Assembly (NCBI GenBank): GCA_013995675.1
Contig: VWRR01000014.1
Coordinates: 434,001-498,000 of the forward strand
DNA from: Cyanidiococcus yangmingshanensis
Taxonomy: Eukaryota; Rhodophyta; Bangiophyceae; Cyanidiales; Cyanidiaceae
Direction of reading: 5' to 3'
DNA length: 64,000 nucleotides
Both the position numbers and the translations under genes were made by a program. Positions 49,183-59,752 of this stretch are shown here, in pieces (positions within the stretch are counted from its first letter, which is position 1; every line of letters starts with the position of its first letter). The notes beneath the pieces were generated by a model. That model was not told the DNA's origin, searched no databases, and saw nothing but the letters and a program-made list of their open reading frames with translations.

Positions 49183-49938
49183 CTAGAGCTCTGCACGGTC
49201 GGATGTTGTGGTCTCGGAATCGAGCGGCAACTCGCCCGAGTCCACAATCCTGACCCGTTGAGTCGGTCTCCCCTCAGGTGTTCCGACACCCTCTAAACGG
49301 GCAAGGACACGCTCGCTCTCCTCTCCAAGAATCTTTCCGAAAACCACATGCCGCCCGTCAAGCCATGGCGTCTCTTTAAAAGTGATGAAAAACTGTGATG
49401 AGCCGGTATGTGGGCCAGCATTCGCCATCGAGACGTAGCCACGCCCTCGATGCGTCACCAGAAAGTTTTCGTCAGGCATAGAGGCCTTGCCGTCGGCACA
49501 AACACCACCAGTTCCGTCACCAGCAGTCGTATCGCCCATCTGAACCATAAAGCCAGGAATAATACGGTGGCTGTGACTCTGTCGGAAACCCTTACCTCTT
49601 CCGCGACGATCACCGACGCCTTCGTTACGAGCGAGTCGCAGAAAGTTTTGTGCCGTTCGCGGGACGGTGTCTCCGAACAAGCCGATCTTTAGTCGACCGA
49701 TGGGTTTGTCGTCAATTGCAACATCAAAGAAAGCGATATGAGTGACCCGCTCCCATTTGGAGGCTTGATGGGCGCTCGTTGCCTTGGCGGGCTGAGCGCA
49801 GTCCCCGAGTCGTACCCGTAAGGGCCAGTCGCAGCCGACTCCGCCGAAGACGAGAACCAACACCACCACCAACGAAAATAGCAGCGAGGGCAAGGAGTTC
49901 CTGCCTACACCAGTTCGACGCTGAAACGGTGCAATCAT
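49183..49938 (-). CDS. Cyclophilin-type peptidyl-prolyl isomerase, secretory
   Basis: A 251-residue protein with an N-terminal signal or signal anchor (15-35, SLPSLLFSLVVVLVLVFGGVG) and a cyclophilin domain (about 66-238). The catalytic and drug-binding positions are all present: Arg125, Phe130, Met131 and Gln133 in HRIIPGFMVQMGD, Gln182 and Phe184 in SSQFFITF, Trp192 and His197 in WLDGRHVVFG. It should therefore be an active cis-trans prolyl isomerase, sensitive to cyclosporin. The leader suggests the ER, Golgi or cell surface. A short insert (RRGRGKGFRQ) precedes the active-site strand. It lies about 555 bases downstream of MCM3 on the same strand. Confidence 0.95.
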   Translation of the reverse strand: MIAPFQRRTGVGRNSLPSLLFSLVVVLVLVFGGVGCDWPLRVRLGDCAQPAKATSAHQASKWERVTHIAFFDVAIDDKPIGRLKIGLFGDTVPRTAQNFLRLARNEGVGDRRGRGKGFRQSHSHRIIPGFMVQMGDTTAGDGTGGVCADGKASMPDENFLVTHRGRGYVSMANAGPHTGSSQFFITFKETPWLDGRHVVFGKILGEESERVLARLEGVGTPEGRPTQRVRIVDSGELPLDSETTTSDRAEL

Positions 49939-50494
49939 CGAAAGAGATCGAGCCTTGATTCGACGTCTGGCTTCAACAGCAACCGAAACGCATCAAGGTC
50001 GCCTCGTCGCGGGTCGTTGCATCGCTGGTGAAGGTGGGGTTTCTTCTCACCCAGGGAAACGTCGAACTTCAACTCGTATTCTCTTTCGAACTCCTTGGTT
50101 TGAAACCGAAAAGAAGTCTAGACCGACCAATGAACCATATTTGGAGCATCCGACGGTTGCTATCGCGTGCTGGTTACGCTGGAATATTGTGATTGTGGCA
50201 GAAGGGCTCCTCTTAGGAGTGCGTGTCAAAATATCGTGGCACGAGTCCTGAAACCGAGTTTTCGTCGGCCATTAGGACTATTTGGGTGTGTGTACGTCTT
50301 GGCGAACTTGTCGTCCAAGTCGATGGTGCGTGGTTGATGCGCTCCCTCGAACGTCTTCGTTGAGTCGTAGGCTGTGCAGCATTGTGACTGTTTTTTCCCT
50401 GGTCGTGTTCGCTGCCAATAACCCGGGCGTCAGTCTGGTGTGAAAACAATGGTTTCTTGTCGTCGATTATGGTTCACGGGGTAGACGCAGCGGT
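49939..50494. other. Intergenic region, nothing recognised
   Basis: About 555 bases between two minus-strand genes. It presumably holds the cyclophilin promoter and the MCM3 3' untranslated region. Small frames are present on both strands but none is convincing. Confidence 0.4.
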
Positions 50495-53203
50495 TTAGAT
50501 TCGAAAGATTATACCGGAGCGGTACATGATGAGGCCTCTCTGGTCGAGGACGGCGAGAGCCTGCTCGATCTGGGTCTGCGACAGGGTCTCGTCGGCCAGG
50601 CGCGCAACCACCCGCTCCAGTGTCGTCGACTCACTCCGCTCAGTCGCAGTAATGTACTCAATGGCCTGCTGAATACGTTCCAAGAGGGCCAGATCTGCAC
50701 TGTTCTGCTCATCATGTTGCAGAGCGTCCGGTTGCGTGTGGTCGACGCCGTCCTGGCGGCGATCACTCCTTGGTGTTTCGTTGGCATGCGAGCGGTCGGG
50801 ATGATCGAACGCTGCCTCTAATGTCGTAGGTTGCATTGGCGAAACTGGTTGTGATTGCTCCTCCGGATGAGTATCAGAGGGGTTTGTTCGCTGGCGGCGA
50901 CGAATCATGTGGCGTGAAGCCTCTGTTCGGGTCGTTGAAGGGGTGGCTCGCTCGGAAACGGGCTCGTCATGCCCATCATCATCCAGCTCATCATCGAACG
51001 CAAATGGATCAAGCGGGCGACTGCGGGTCGAACGTCGGTTTCTCGCGCCCTGCAGTCGCGGTGAAATGGTTGCTAGCGCGGGACTGGATGATCTCGGCCC
51101 AGAGGGTGTCAGAGGCGCTGCTCGATGCTCTCGTTCCACTTGCGTCTCGTGGTAGAGCGCGAAATTCAGCATATCGAATGCGACCCGCGCATCGATAATC
51201 TCGACGACGACGCTCAAACGCAGCTTAGCATGTGCTGTGGCGAGACGAATCATCGTTTCGAGTTGCCGAGCTGTGATCGGTAGCGTGCGAGCGTCATCCT
51301 TCGCGCGTAGGTCGCGATAACGGGCTGCAATATATTCCGCGGCTTCCTCTGTGAGTCGAGGGCAAAGTCCGCGAGCATAGTGAATATATTTTTGAAGAAA
51401 CGACACCGAGAGAATTCGGTGTGCGGCATTTCCCTGAGTATCTTCGCTGATCTGGTGCGAGACGAACAAGGGCGCACTGGTCGGATCCTCACTCTCCAAA
51501 AGCGCTGATTCGACCGTGTCATCCTGCAAGCGCTCGGCTTGGGACGCTGCGACTGGCGGTACGATCTCTGTTGGCTCGTGGTCGTCGCCAGCTGCAGCCG
51601 TGTCGGCAAAGGATGCGCCCGCTACGCCCTGCCCGCTCGCATCGTCACCGCGGCGATACTGGTGAACGCGCAGAACGTGCTTCGCGATGAGCTCATCACG
51701 CTCGCGAGAGATCGTATCCAACACAATAAATACGAGATCAAAACGAGAAAGTAACGAATCCGGCAGTGCAATATTTTCCGCCGGCTTTCGACGGCGATCA
51801 TAGGAGCCGTAGACAGGATTTGCTGCAGCCAGAACGGAGCAGCGTGCATTCAGCGTTGTATGGATGCCGGCCTTGGCGATTGTCACGGTCTGCTGCTCCA
51901 TGACCTCGTGGATAGCGACCCGATCAGCATCGCTCATCTTGTCAAATTCGTCGATGCAAACAACGCCTCGATCGGCAAGCACCATGGCGCCAGCCTCGAG
52001 ATGTCTTTCGCCCGTGTCAGAGTCCGAGGTCACTGCAGCGGTAAGCCCCACACCAGATGAGCCACGGCCCGTCGTTGAAATGGCTAGCGGTGCTACATGG
52101 AGCACAAAACGCAGCATCTGTGATTTGGCTGTAGACGGGTCACCAACCAAGAGGATGTTGATGTCGCCACGAAGATGCGTTCCGTTTGGTAGGTTTTTCT
52201 CCGCGCCGCCGACAAGTTGAAGCAAAATAGCCTTCTTGATAAAATTGTGTCCACAAATGGATGGAGCGATCGAGGCGACGAGTAGTTCGACCCCACCAGG
52301 TGTAGCAGCCACCTCTCGAATATTTGCAAGATCTCGTTCAGAGAACTGCAATCGGCTCTGCGTGTCACCCAAAGGAATGCAGTGGTTCGCGACGATCTTG
52401 GTCGCAAAGTAGGTGGTCGTCTTTCCACCAAGGGCACGGAAGGTGCCCACGATGCGCACGCGCATGCCGGGTTTGCAGGCGTCGACGAGGTCCGACTCGA
52501 AGACGATGTCCACCGTCCGCGGCAGCTGCCCAGGGGGAGTCCTCTCGGGCATCTCCTGAAGCGTCGCGGTCTGAAAGTCACGATACGCCGAAAGGCCGAA
52601 CTCTGTCTCCATGGGATTTCCATCCTCATCCCTCGTTGGATAGATCGCCGCGCCGAGACCGCGCCCTTGAGCAGCTTCCAGTGAGACTCCATCGCGGTAG
52701 ACCCGATGGACGATCTCGTTCTTTGCTGGGATGTAGTGAACGGACTCAACCACTTTGGGACGTACAGCAGACACGCGAGTAACAATACCATCAACACAGA
52801 CGAGCAAGTTCAACATAGACGCGCGTAGCGTGCGCGGCGTCGTCTGCAGCGCCCCGAACGCCCCCTCGAAACCAACGTGCAGCCGCTGACGTTCCCGCCC
52901 AGCCGCGCCCGTCACTGCCAGCGCTGTGTTCCACTGCGCAATATAGTCCGTTAGCGTTTCCTCAAATATAGGTATAAAATGAAGTGGATTCTCTAAAAGG
53001 GACTTGGCCAGTGAGGGTTTTTCACGACGGAGCAGATCGAGCGAGACAACGAGCCGACGTTCACGCCCGCGTCGCAGTACCTCTAGTTGTTGTTGCAGCG
53101 GTTCCCATACTGGCGTATCTGATTCAAACAGATCCCGTACCTCTGATCTAAAACTTTGATCTTGATCGACTGCACCAAACAGGGATTGGAAAGCCGGCTC
53201 CAT
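50495..53203 (-). CDS. MCM3: MCM3, subunit of the replicative helicase
   Basis: The 902-residue AAA+ protein has the MCM N-terminal OB domain with the MCM3-type segments YPTRDEDGNPMETEFGLSAY and PPGQLPRTVDIVFESDLVDA, then Walker A GDPSTAKS (354-361), Walker B CIDEFDKM (416-423) and the arginine finger SRFD (486-489). After the core a roughly 200-residue charged linker leads to a C-terminal winged-helix-like end. The zinc-finger cysteines of other MCMs are not obvious, as is usual in MCM3. MCM3 is part of MCM2-7, which unwinds DNA at forks. The start (MEPAFQSLFGAVDQDQS) is chosen because MCM3 proteins begin close to this segment; an in-frame ATG 24 codons earlier (MRLSECIRH) is possible. Confidence 0.95.
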   Translation of the reverse strand: MEPAFQSLFGAVDQDQSFRSEVRDLFESDTPVWEPLQQQLEVLRRGRERRLVVSLDLLRREKPSLAKSLLENPLHFIPIFEETLTDYIAQWNTALAVTGAAGRERQRLHVGFEGAFGALQTTPRTLRASMLNLLVCVDGIVTRVSAVRPKVVESVHYIPAKNEIVHRVYRDGVSLEAAQGRGLGAAIYPTRDEDGNPMETEFGLSAYRDFQTATLQEMPERTPPGQLPRTVDIVFESDLVDACKPGMRVRIVGTFRALGGKTTTYFATKIVANHCIPLGDTQSRLQFSERDLANIREVAATPGGVELLVASIAPSICGHNFIKKAILLQLVGGAEKNLPNGTHLRGDINILLVGDPSTAKSQMLRFVLHVAPLAISTTGRGSSGVGLTAAVTSDSDTGERHLEAGAMVLADRGVVCIDEFDKMSDADRVAIHEVMEQQTVTIAKAGIHTTLNARCSVLAAANPVYGSYDRRRKPAENIALPDSLLSRFDLVFIVLDTISRERDELIAKHVLRVHQYRRGDDASGQGVAGASFADTAAAGDDHEPTEIVPPVAASQAERLQDDTVESALLESEDPTSAPLFVSHQISEDTQGNAAHRILSVSFLQKYIHYARGLCPRLTEEAAEYIAARYRDLRAKDDARTLPITARQLETMIRLATAHAKLRLSVVVEIIDARVAFDMLNFALYHETQVEREHRAAPLTPSGPRSSSPALATISPRLQGARNRRSTRSRPLDPFAFDDELDDDGHDEPVSERATPSTTRTEASRHMIRRRQRTNPSDTHPEEQSQPVSPMQPTTLEAAFDHPDRSHANETPRSDRRQDGVDHTQPDALQHDEQNSADLALLERIQQAIEYITATERSESTTLERVVARLADETLSQTQIEQALAVLDQRGLIMYRSGIIFRI

Positions 53204-55138
53204 GCTTATCCACTGCAGCGCAATACCAGCGTATCCAGTTGTGTGTGTGTGGCGAATGCATTCCGAGAGACGCATCGCTGGCCGCCCAAAATTTCCCGCG
53301 CCAGCGACGGGCGTGATCGCAACAAATGGCGCGAACAGCACAAGCGCAGTTCCGATTCTGATCGTCTGGCTGGGTGTGCCGATCCCCGGCGGCATTGGTG
53401 GCCGCACACGGACAGGCAGCGATGACACGGGGCGGCAATGCCAGCAGGCCGGCGATCGGCGCGATCAACCATGCCGCTGGTGCCAATGATGCGAGCGGGT
53501 GATGACGCGTTCATCGTGACCTGGGCAGAAGACCCAGCGCCTAGCCTGGAAGATCAAATGATGAAGGTGCTCTCGGCGGTTGACCAAGCGGAGCTATTCT
53601 TATGGTGTGTCGTAAAGCTCGCGTGAAAACGTGGGATGCGCAAATCATCACGCTTTGTGCCGATGGAATGGGTTCGGGCTTTGTGCTCGCTGATACCTGA
53701 TTTCAGAACGAAAACGATGATCGATGTGCTCCGACGAGTGCGTTCGCTAGCGGGACGAATGCCGGCACACTCGGAGTTGGACCCATCAGAGATACGCCGT
53801 TCGCGGCCGGTTTGGATAAATTGATCTTTTTTTGGGTGCTGCCACGCTGGATATATGGATCTCGAACGGCAACGTCCTGTGAACGTTCAACGCACGAGTC
53901 ACGCGGCTTGCAGCGGGCAGCGCCTTCGAGCTCATGTGCGTCGTCTGTTGATCGCACCAGTAGATGGCGTTCAGATAGGGGATGTAGCTTCCATGGCGTG
54001 CAATCCGGCCACTTCCGCGATGGTCCGGTGAGATAACCCCCTTGGGTGACGCGCTATCGATGATGAAAAACAGGCCTCTTTCATGTTTTTCGCTCGCTAA
54101 GCTGTAACGATCCCAGCCCGGGTGAGTATGCCGAGACGAGTGCAGGGCCGCATTGATGGGAACGTTGCAGTCTGGTTCACACCTCACTATGAATTTTCCC
54201 AGAGAATCCTACAACACGTAATAATTCGTACGGTTCTGCGAATATTCGCTTGAGGTACTGCTTTCCGGGAGAGAACTTTTTCTCGATGTCCATGCACGAC
54301 CCGGTACTGACCCTTCGCATCGGCATTGCTTGGATGAAAACGTTTGCGAAAGCCTGCTCCGACGGAGTGGGCTATGCTAGCGCCAAGGGCACATCCTTGG
54401 TCAAAGGGGGCGGCTTCGAAGGCTACACCACCAATGTCATGACTCGCGGTCCGTAACGAACCATTCGGATCGAATCGCATTCCAGCTCACTTCCTAGAAA
54501 GTCACCCTTTGATCTGACGAGGGTGTCTGCGTTCGTGCGACATATCGGCATGCGCTTCTGGTATAGGAGCCAGCTTTGTAAGGGAAGGGACTTGTCAAAT
54601 GGCTCGAATGTCTCGTTTGTTTCGAAACCACGGCATCTGGAAGCGTTCTCCCTCTGGCTCGTACATGGAGTTATGAATCTGGTTGATCCTGGAGCGTCAG
54701 AACAAGTCTTTTTTCTCCGAATCGTGCTCAATGCAAGCCTCGACTATATCAACTGAGGGTGTCCACGTTGGCGCTGCGGAGCACGTCGTGATCAGGTGCT
54801 CATAGAGACGCACCAGTGCCCGTGTAGACGTGACAGGTCTAGAGCAGAGTTATTTTTGTGCTCATATCTGGATAGCAGCTCGATCAACGAGGCCTGATCA
54901 AGCTCGCCATGACGATGATTGCAGGTAGGACATGTGCTTTCTGAAAACATTTCTCCCACTTTTGATGACATGCGTTGTTGAAACGGTCCAGGGTACCGCT
55001 CCGTTCCTGAGGGGCCGCTGCCTCGCGGGTCGTTCGCTCGTTGCGATCCGCGATCTCAGCGCTCAGCCACGGAAGGTGTTCAGCGCTCAACGGGACAAGC
55101 GGTAGCGTGTTCGATTCCTAGTGGCGGTTCTTTGACAT
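53204..55138. other. Long divergent intergenic region
   Basis: About 1.9 kb separates MCM3 from the acidic-tail gene. Overlapping open frames lie at 53786-54187 (minus), 54187-54480 (minus, MRFDPNGSLRTASHD) and 54250-54456 (plus, with an internal ATG, MSMHDPVLTLRIGIAW). The last two overlap in antisense, so at most one can be coding, and neither is recognised. No RNA gene or repeat was identified. Confidence 0.4.
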
Positions 55139-55879
55139 ATGGGGCCCGTCATGGAGCACCAAGCTCGATTACTGCAACAGCGTCTACGTCTTTATCGTGT
55201 TATAGCCGCCGAGCCGTATGCGGAGAGTGTTCGAAAGATTTCAGCCGCACGAATATGGCAGGATCCCTGTCAATTGCTGCTGCTGCTGCGACACGTCTCC
55301 GAAGGCCTGCCTACAGCCCCAGGCTGTTCCTGTGAGCGTTGCTATGTTTTGTACGAGCATGAACGGGCAGCGAACGAGAAGAAACGGGCGGGCGGTGCCG
55401 CAGCTCACGAGCAAACAGACTTGGCGCGGCTCCGCAAAGCGTTGGTTCATGAACTTTCCTATAGTCCGCTGCTAGCGACACCGCTTCGCACCGAGGACTC
55501 TCAGCCCCAGTCGACGGTTTTTTCCGAGCGCACGCCCCGTGGGCTCGAACCAAGTGACGACGCACCGGCTTCTGCTGGAGCTGCGCTCACCTCTGGCGTT
55601 GAGGATGTCATGTCAACGAACTTGTCACGAACGAATAGCTTGAGTTCGGGATCCGGAACTGAGCTTGATGGCCGTCTCGGAGAGCCCTCTCCAGGGACAG
55701 AGCCCACATGGGCCATGCAACTCATGGAGCTGCAACAAGTCTGGGAGATCGCAACCACACCAGTGCCGCTTCATGAGGCTTTTGCAGCATCGATTCCGAC
55801 CTTAACCAACCATGATCGAGCAGGCAGTGATGACGATGATGACGATGATGACGATGAGCTGCCAACGCCCGATTCTTGA
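55139..55879 (+). CDS. Unknown protein with a poly-Asp tail, 246 aa
   Basis: The N-terminal half (about 5-125) is helical and mildly basic, starting MEHQARLLQQRLRLYRVIAA, with a CSCERC cysteine cluster near 62-67 that could bind a metal. The C-terminal half is Ser/Thr/Glu-rich and low in complexity, ending with about nine consecutive Asp residues then ELPTPDS. The poly-Asp tract is encoded by alternating GAT and GAC, which looks maintained by selection rather than by simple slippage. An ATG four codons later (MEHQ) could be the start. No family is recognised. The clean coding pattern and the acidic tail support a real gene. Confidence 0.7.
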   Translation: MGPVMEHQARLLQQRLRLYRVIAAEPYAESVRKISAARIWQDPCQLLLLLRHVSEGLPTAPGCSCERCYVLYEHERAANEKKRAGGAAAHEQTDLARLRKALVHELSYSPLLATPLRTEDSQPQSTVFSERTPRGLEPSDDAPASAGAALTSGVEDVMSTNLSRTNSLSSGSGTELDGRLGEPSPGTEPTWAMQLMELQQVWEIATTPVPLHEAFAASIPTLTNHDRAGSDDDDDDDDDELPTPDS

Positions 55880-56478
55880 GAGGAGTGATCTCCGCAGCGT
55901 CCAATCAGATAAGCTTGGCAGCATTCCGACGTAGGGAGACCTGTTCTCGTGGGCGCGATCACGCATCTCGGGATACGGTGCTCGGTAACAATCCTAACCG
56001 ACATGCGTTAGACCCCAAAGGCTGAGACTTGCGAGTCTTCGAATACAACAAAAACAGACCAGACACGCACTGGTAAGGCTACGATCACCAGCTGCCGACC
56101 AAGTTCGAGTATGATGCGCGTGAAGGCACTGAGGACTTGACGTCTGATCCGAATCCGCGACAATGATCCCGTCGGAGCCTCGATCCATCACATTTCAGTT
56201 GGCGCGGTTGTAAGCGGCTCTTTGTTTGAGCCGAGTGCTAATCATCGCGAGCAGTCCATTCGGGGGGTTTGGAAGCGCCCCGTCTTTACCTGCTCTCCGT
56301 TGAATGTGTCTGATCGACTCGTATGCTATCTCTGAAAATCGCTAAGATGCAGCGCACACTGCAGATTTTGGTTGGCCAATCGATCTTTCGCTGGAGCCTC
56401 AACGCACTGAAGCGTTCGCATGAATGCGTCTCATGGAGCATTCGCGAGTGGATCCATCCGAAGACGATTCATTCCACG
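55880..56478. other. Convergent intergenic region, nothing recognised
   Basis: About 600 bases lie between two convergent stop codons. No RNA gene, repeat or believable small ORF is seen. Confidence 0.4.
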
Positions 56479-58572
56479 CTAAAGGTCAGATGAAAAGTCG
56501 TCAATTGGGTCATCGTGAAAATCGCAGCTCGAATTCAAGGATGTCGACCGGCTCGCAGTGTCCTGCAGCCTGGAATCGTATGATGCCGCTGTGTAGCAGC
56601 CTAATGGAAACCGATTGCGTTGCAGCGTATTCGTTGGGTTAGCGCTGGCAGTCTTCGATAACTGGGCGCTCAAATGCGGCAACGCAGATGCCCCTCGATC
56701 GAAGCCGCCTTTTGCGTCGTTGACACCTGCCTCACGTGCAGCGGCTGAATAGGTTTGACCAAAACCGGGCCCTGACCGATTTGAGACTGCTGGTCGCGCC
56801 CGGTCTGGAGGTTGCTGGAAGCCACGTGGTCGATGACGCGCAGGTACCTCAAACGCCACGTCATCGCTGGATGGGGATTCACCGCGAACGACATGGTCTT
56901 CACCATTGGAAGAGTCGGTGTCGGCTTCAGACTCCAGATACGTTCTCTCTTTCGATTCGTTCGCTTGGGACCAGCTTGTATCCGATTCAAACGGGCTTTC
57001 GTCTTCCGTATGCGACGCGTCGGCCCACTCGCTCGAGTCGGAAGGATGGTCGAACACCGCACCGAAGAGTTCATCTTCGTTGTAAATAGGTCGTTGGCGG
57101 CCGGAACGTTCGCGTCGATCTCGAAGTTTTGTTGGGTGATCAGCGGGAGCGTCTTGGACCTCGGCCTGGGTAAGACAAACCCGCCGATTCCGCTGATGCT
57201 CTGCGTTCAGATAGCCATTTTCCAGCTCCGGAATGATCGCGCTCTGAAGAAGATTCCATAGTTTGCGGTTGCGGTGCGACATTGTCTTCCCACCGAGTTC
57301 TGCATAGAGACGCTCCATGTCGGAGGTCAAGTTCGCATAGCTGTGTACGACGATCTGAATCTCGGGACATACTGCAGGAGGCGGCATTGTCGGTGCGTCT
57401 CGACATACAGGTTCCGATTCCGGAGCGCAAGCGCCGCCTGCGTCTTGGCCAATGCTTGCATCGCGGAAGCGGTACATGCGAACGCAACCGCAGGCCGCAG
57501 CAGCGCGGAGGCCACCCGGAATCCAATATCGCCAACCCTGGTCGTCTTCGCCTAGGGGGCCGAAGCGAGCGGCCTCGTCACCAGCTCGCAAGCCTTGCTC
57601 TACAAGCGATGCATTCGCTGCTGATCTGGTTCCTTGATTGGGCAGGCTCGAAGGATCCGACGAGTTGCGAAGCGGTGCCTGCGCCGATCGAGTCGAGACC
57701 GAGCCGCGCCAGCTTCGAGCAGCAGTCGAATCCGCCGTCGGAGCCGCAACAGAATCTCTCCTGCGACCTCTGCGTCGTCGACGAATGCCTACCTCTTGCT
57801 CCTTTTTCGCGGTCTCCCAGATCGCGCGCCGCAGACGATCGTTCGTCTCGGCGACAACATCACAGAGGCTTTGGAGGATCAGCACACGCAGCATCGGGCT
57901 CAACGTACTGTAGCTACATCGATCAAGCACCGATGTACCGTCCCGATCGTACAGGCAGAGTGATGAATCCTGAGCCGGGCCAGATCCGCTCATGTCGTAT
58001 AAATCGGGCCTTGAACGCAGTTCTGTGGCGAGTAGTTGAATCCACCCGTGTTTGCCCGATGCACGTTGAGCTTCCACCTTGCGTAGTCGCAAGCAATTCA
58101 GAAGAGCAGCATGCACCTGCGCCAGCAGAGACGCTGCGCGGGTCTCGCCAGTTGCTTGACTCGAGTCGTCCGATTCATCAGCGGCATGATCGCCACGGTC
58201 ATCCCTGACGGAGGGCAGCGTTCGCAGCGCTTCGACGAGATCGCGTTCCAAGCATGCTGCATCAATTTCGTGCAGCAGCGCATGGGTGGGTTTCCTCATC
58301 CTGCCTGCTCGAAAATAGGCCTTAACCTCTTCATTGATGATCGAGCGAAAGGCTACCAAAAATTGCAACACACCAATATATTCTGGAGCGCGCTGGATAC
58401 AGGTTTGCCACTGAGCCCCGGTACCGTTTGCAGCGCTCTGCTTGAGGCTGACCCGATGCTCCTCGTTCTGATCCAACGCTGTGTCGCTCGCGCTGGATTG
58501 TCTTGATTCATCCCCGGTTTTCGGACCAGGGCGGTACGGAGACGAGTCCGCTACGGTGTCTGACTCGGACAT
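56479..58572 (-). CDS. DDT-WHIM domain chromatin-remodelling accessory protein
   Basis: The 697-residue protein looks like the DDT/WHIM class that pairs with ISWI-type remodellers (ACF1, RSF1, CECR2 and plant RLT/DDR relatives). A DDT-like segment is at about 62-120 (APEYIGVLQFLVAFRSIINE). A WHIM1-like helix lies near 222-255 (LSPMLRVLILQSLCDVVAET) and WHIM2 near 336-352 (RFGPLGEDDQGWRYWIPGG), where WHIM2 usually reads PLG-x-D-x-x-GR-x-YW. A basic stretch (GIRRRRRGRRRD) separates them, and the C-terminal third is acidic and Ser-rich, probably disordered. No PHD or bromodomain is visible. The start used is the first ATG (MSESDTVADS). Confidence 0.8.
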   Translation of the reverse strand: MSESDTVADSSPYRPGPKTGDESRQSSASDTALDQNEEHRVSLKQSAANGTGAQWQTCIQRAPEYIGVLQFLVAFRSIINEEVKAYFRAGRMRKPTHALLHEIDAACLERDLVEALRTLPSVRDDRGDHAADESDDSSQATGETRAASLLAQVHAALLNCLRLRKVEAQRASGKHGWIQLLATELRSRPDLYDMSGSGPAQDSSLCLYDRDGTSVLDRCSYSTLSPMLRVLILQSLCDVVAETNDRLRRAIWETAKKEQEVGIRRRRRGRRRDSVAAPTADSTAARSWRGSVSTRSAQAPLRNSSDPSSLPNQGTRSAANASLVEQGLRAGDEAARFGPLGEDDQGWRYWIPGGLRAAAACGCVRMYRFRDASIGQDAGGACAPESEPVCRDAPTMPPPAVCPEIQIVVHSYANLTSDMERLYAELGGKTMSHRNRKLWNLLQSAIIPELENGYLNAEHQRNRRVCLTQAEVQDAPADHPTKLRDRRERSGRQRPIYNEDELFGAVFDHPSDSSEWADASHTEDESPFESDTSWSQANESKERTYLESEADTDSSNGEDHVVRGESPSSDDVAFEVPARHRPRGFQQPPDRARPAVSNRSGPGFGQTYSAAAREAGVNDAKGGFDRGASALPHLSAQLSKTASANPTNTLQRNRFPLGCYTAASYDSRLQDTASRSTSLNSSCDFHDDPIDDFSSDL

Positions 58573-59752
58573 ATGGCGCTGCACTCGTTACGAATATTCT
58601 CAAGTTCTTCGGCTGCAGTAACCCAGAAAAGATCACTCGTCGTTTGTCTCGTGATTCTGCGCAGTGCCCGTAGAGTTGCTGCAATCTCATAGTCCTAAAG
58701 GCCGGTTCCGAGGCTGCGTGCCTCCCGAATAGGACGCTCGCACGGGCCCGTTCGTTTTCGTCTCCCCGAAAGACACCCTACGCAGCGGCGTTGCTTCGAA
58801 AGTCGTTCCCCCGAAACAACACCTAGAATAGGATCGGTCGATTATTCTCGGATACTGTTCTCAATCGGGACACTGATGCTAAGAAACCCCCCCAGGAAGA
58901 ACAGCGAGTGTCGTTCCAGCAGGGGCTCCTTCCAAACTTGACGCGCTCTGCCAGCTCGCTACAGCGTGCACGGATGCGTGTCCAGGGTTGTTGCGGATGC
59001 GTGCACCGTTCGCATTCCCGCGAGTCGCCGATCGACGACTGGCCCGGCGCCTCGGGCCGAGCGCCCAGCTCGCGGCCATGGACTCGGCGCTTCAATATCG
59101 CCACGCGCAAGGTTTCGCATTCCCCTGATGTGGCTCGATCTCGCATTCATAGGGGAAGAAATTCTAGATACCTCGCTGCAGCAGCTGCTGCTTTGTTTCG
59201 GAGAGCTGACATAGCGATATTGGTACCACAGTGTCAGACACGATGAAGTGTTGCCGGCGACATCCACGGATCGACTGCTTCTCCCGCGGCGTTCGATCGG
59301 CGGGCCATCGGCACAAGTGCCTGCAAGCTCGTTCTCGGGGTCTGGTGATGGCGCCCAGTTCGAAATCGATCACGACGTCAATCGATGCTTGCGATGCGCC
59401 CAGGTCCTAGGCACGACTCCTCTATTGCATGTCGATCGATCGAGCGACCGTTCGGGGCACTTGAACGGGTCGACGCGCGCGACCTCTCTGCAGATCCAGT
59501 CGCCCTCATTCAGGTTCAGGTGTTGGGTATCAAGAATGGATCGCCTGCAAGGTCGCTGCGTACCGTCGTGCGCTGCTCGAAGCCGCAACCAATGCACGAT
59601 CCAGTTGGCAACAGGAAAAGGGCGACTGCGCGCGTGGCGCACCGGAGTATCTGGGCGCCAGCTGTTCTCGAATCTCCCGGCACGAGTACTACGCGCACGA
59701 CCTGTTTGTTTCTAGTGCTGCACGACCGGCAGCGGCAACATCAACTGTAGTC
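58573..59752. other. Divergent intergenic region; part may be an upstream coding exon
   Basis: About 1.18 kb separates two divergent genes. From about 59462 the reading frame of the downstream gene stays open for about 97 codons before its ATG, with protein-like sequence such as EWIACKVAAYRRALLEAATN, yet contains no ATG. This may be chance in GC-rich DNA, an alternative start or an unrecognised spliced exon. No RNA gene was seen. Confidence 0.4.

Noticed and set aside
55105-55125. TTCGATTCCTAG that looked like a tRNA T-loop
   Set aside because: The flanking bases do not form a five-pair T stem and no acceptor or anticodon arm is nearby.
55822-55860. GAT/GAC run as a simple microsatellite
   Set aside because: It is in frame within a coding sequence and mixes the two Asp codons, so it is better read as a poly-Asp tail.
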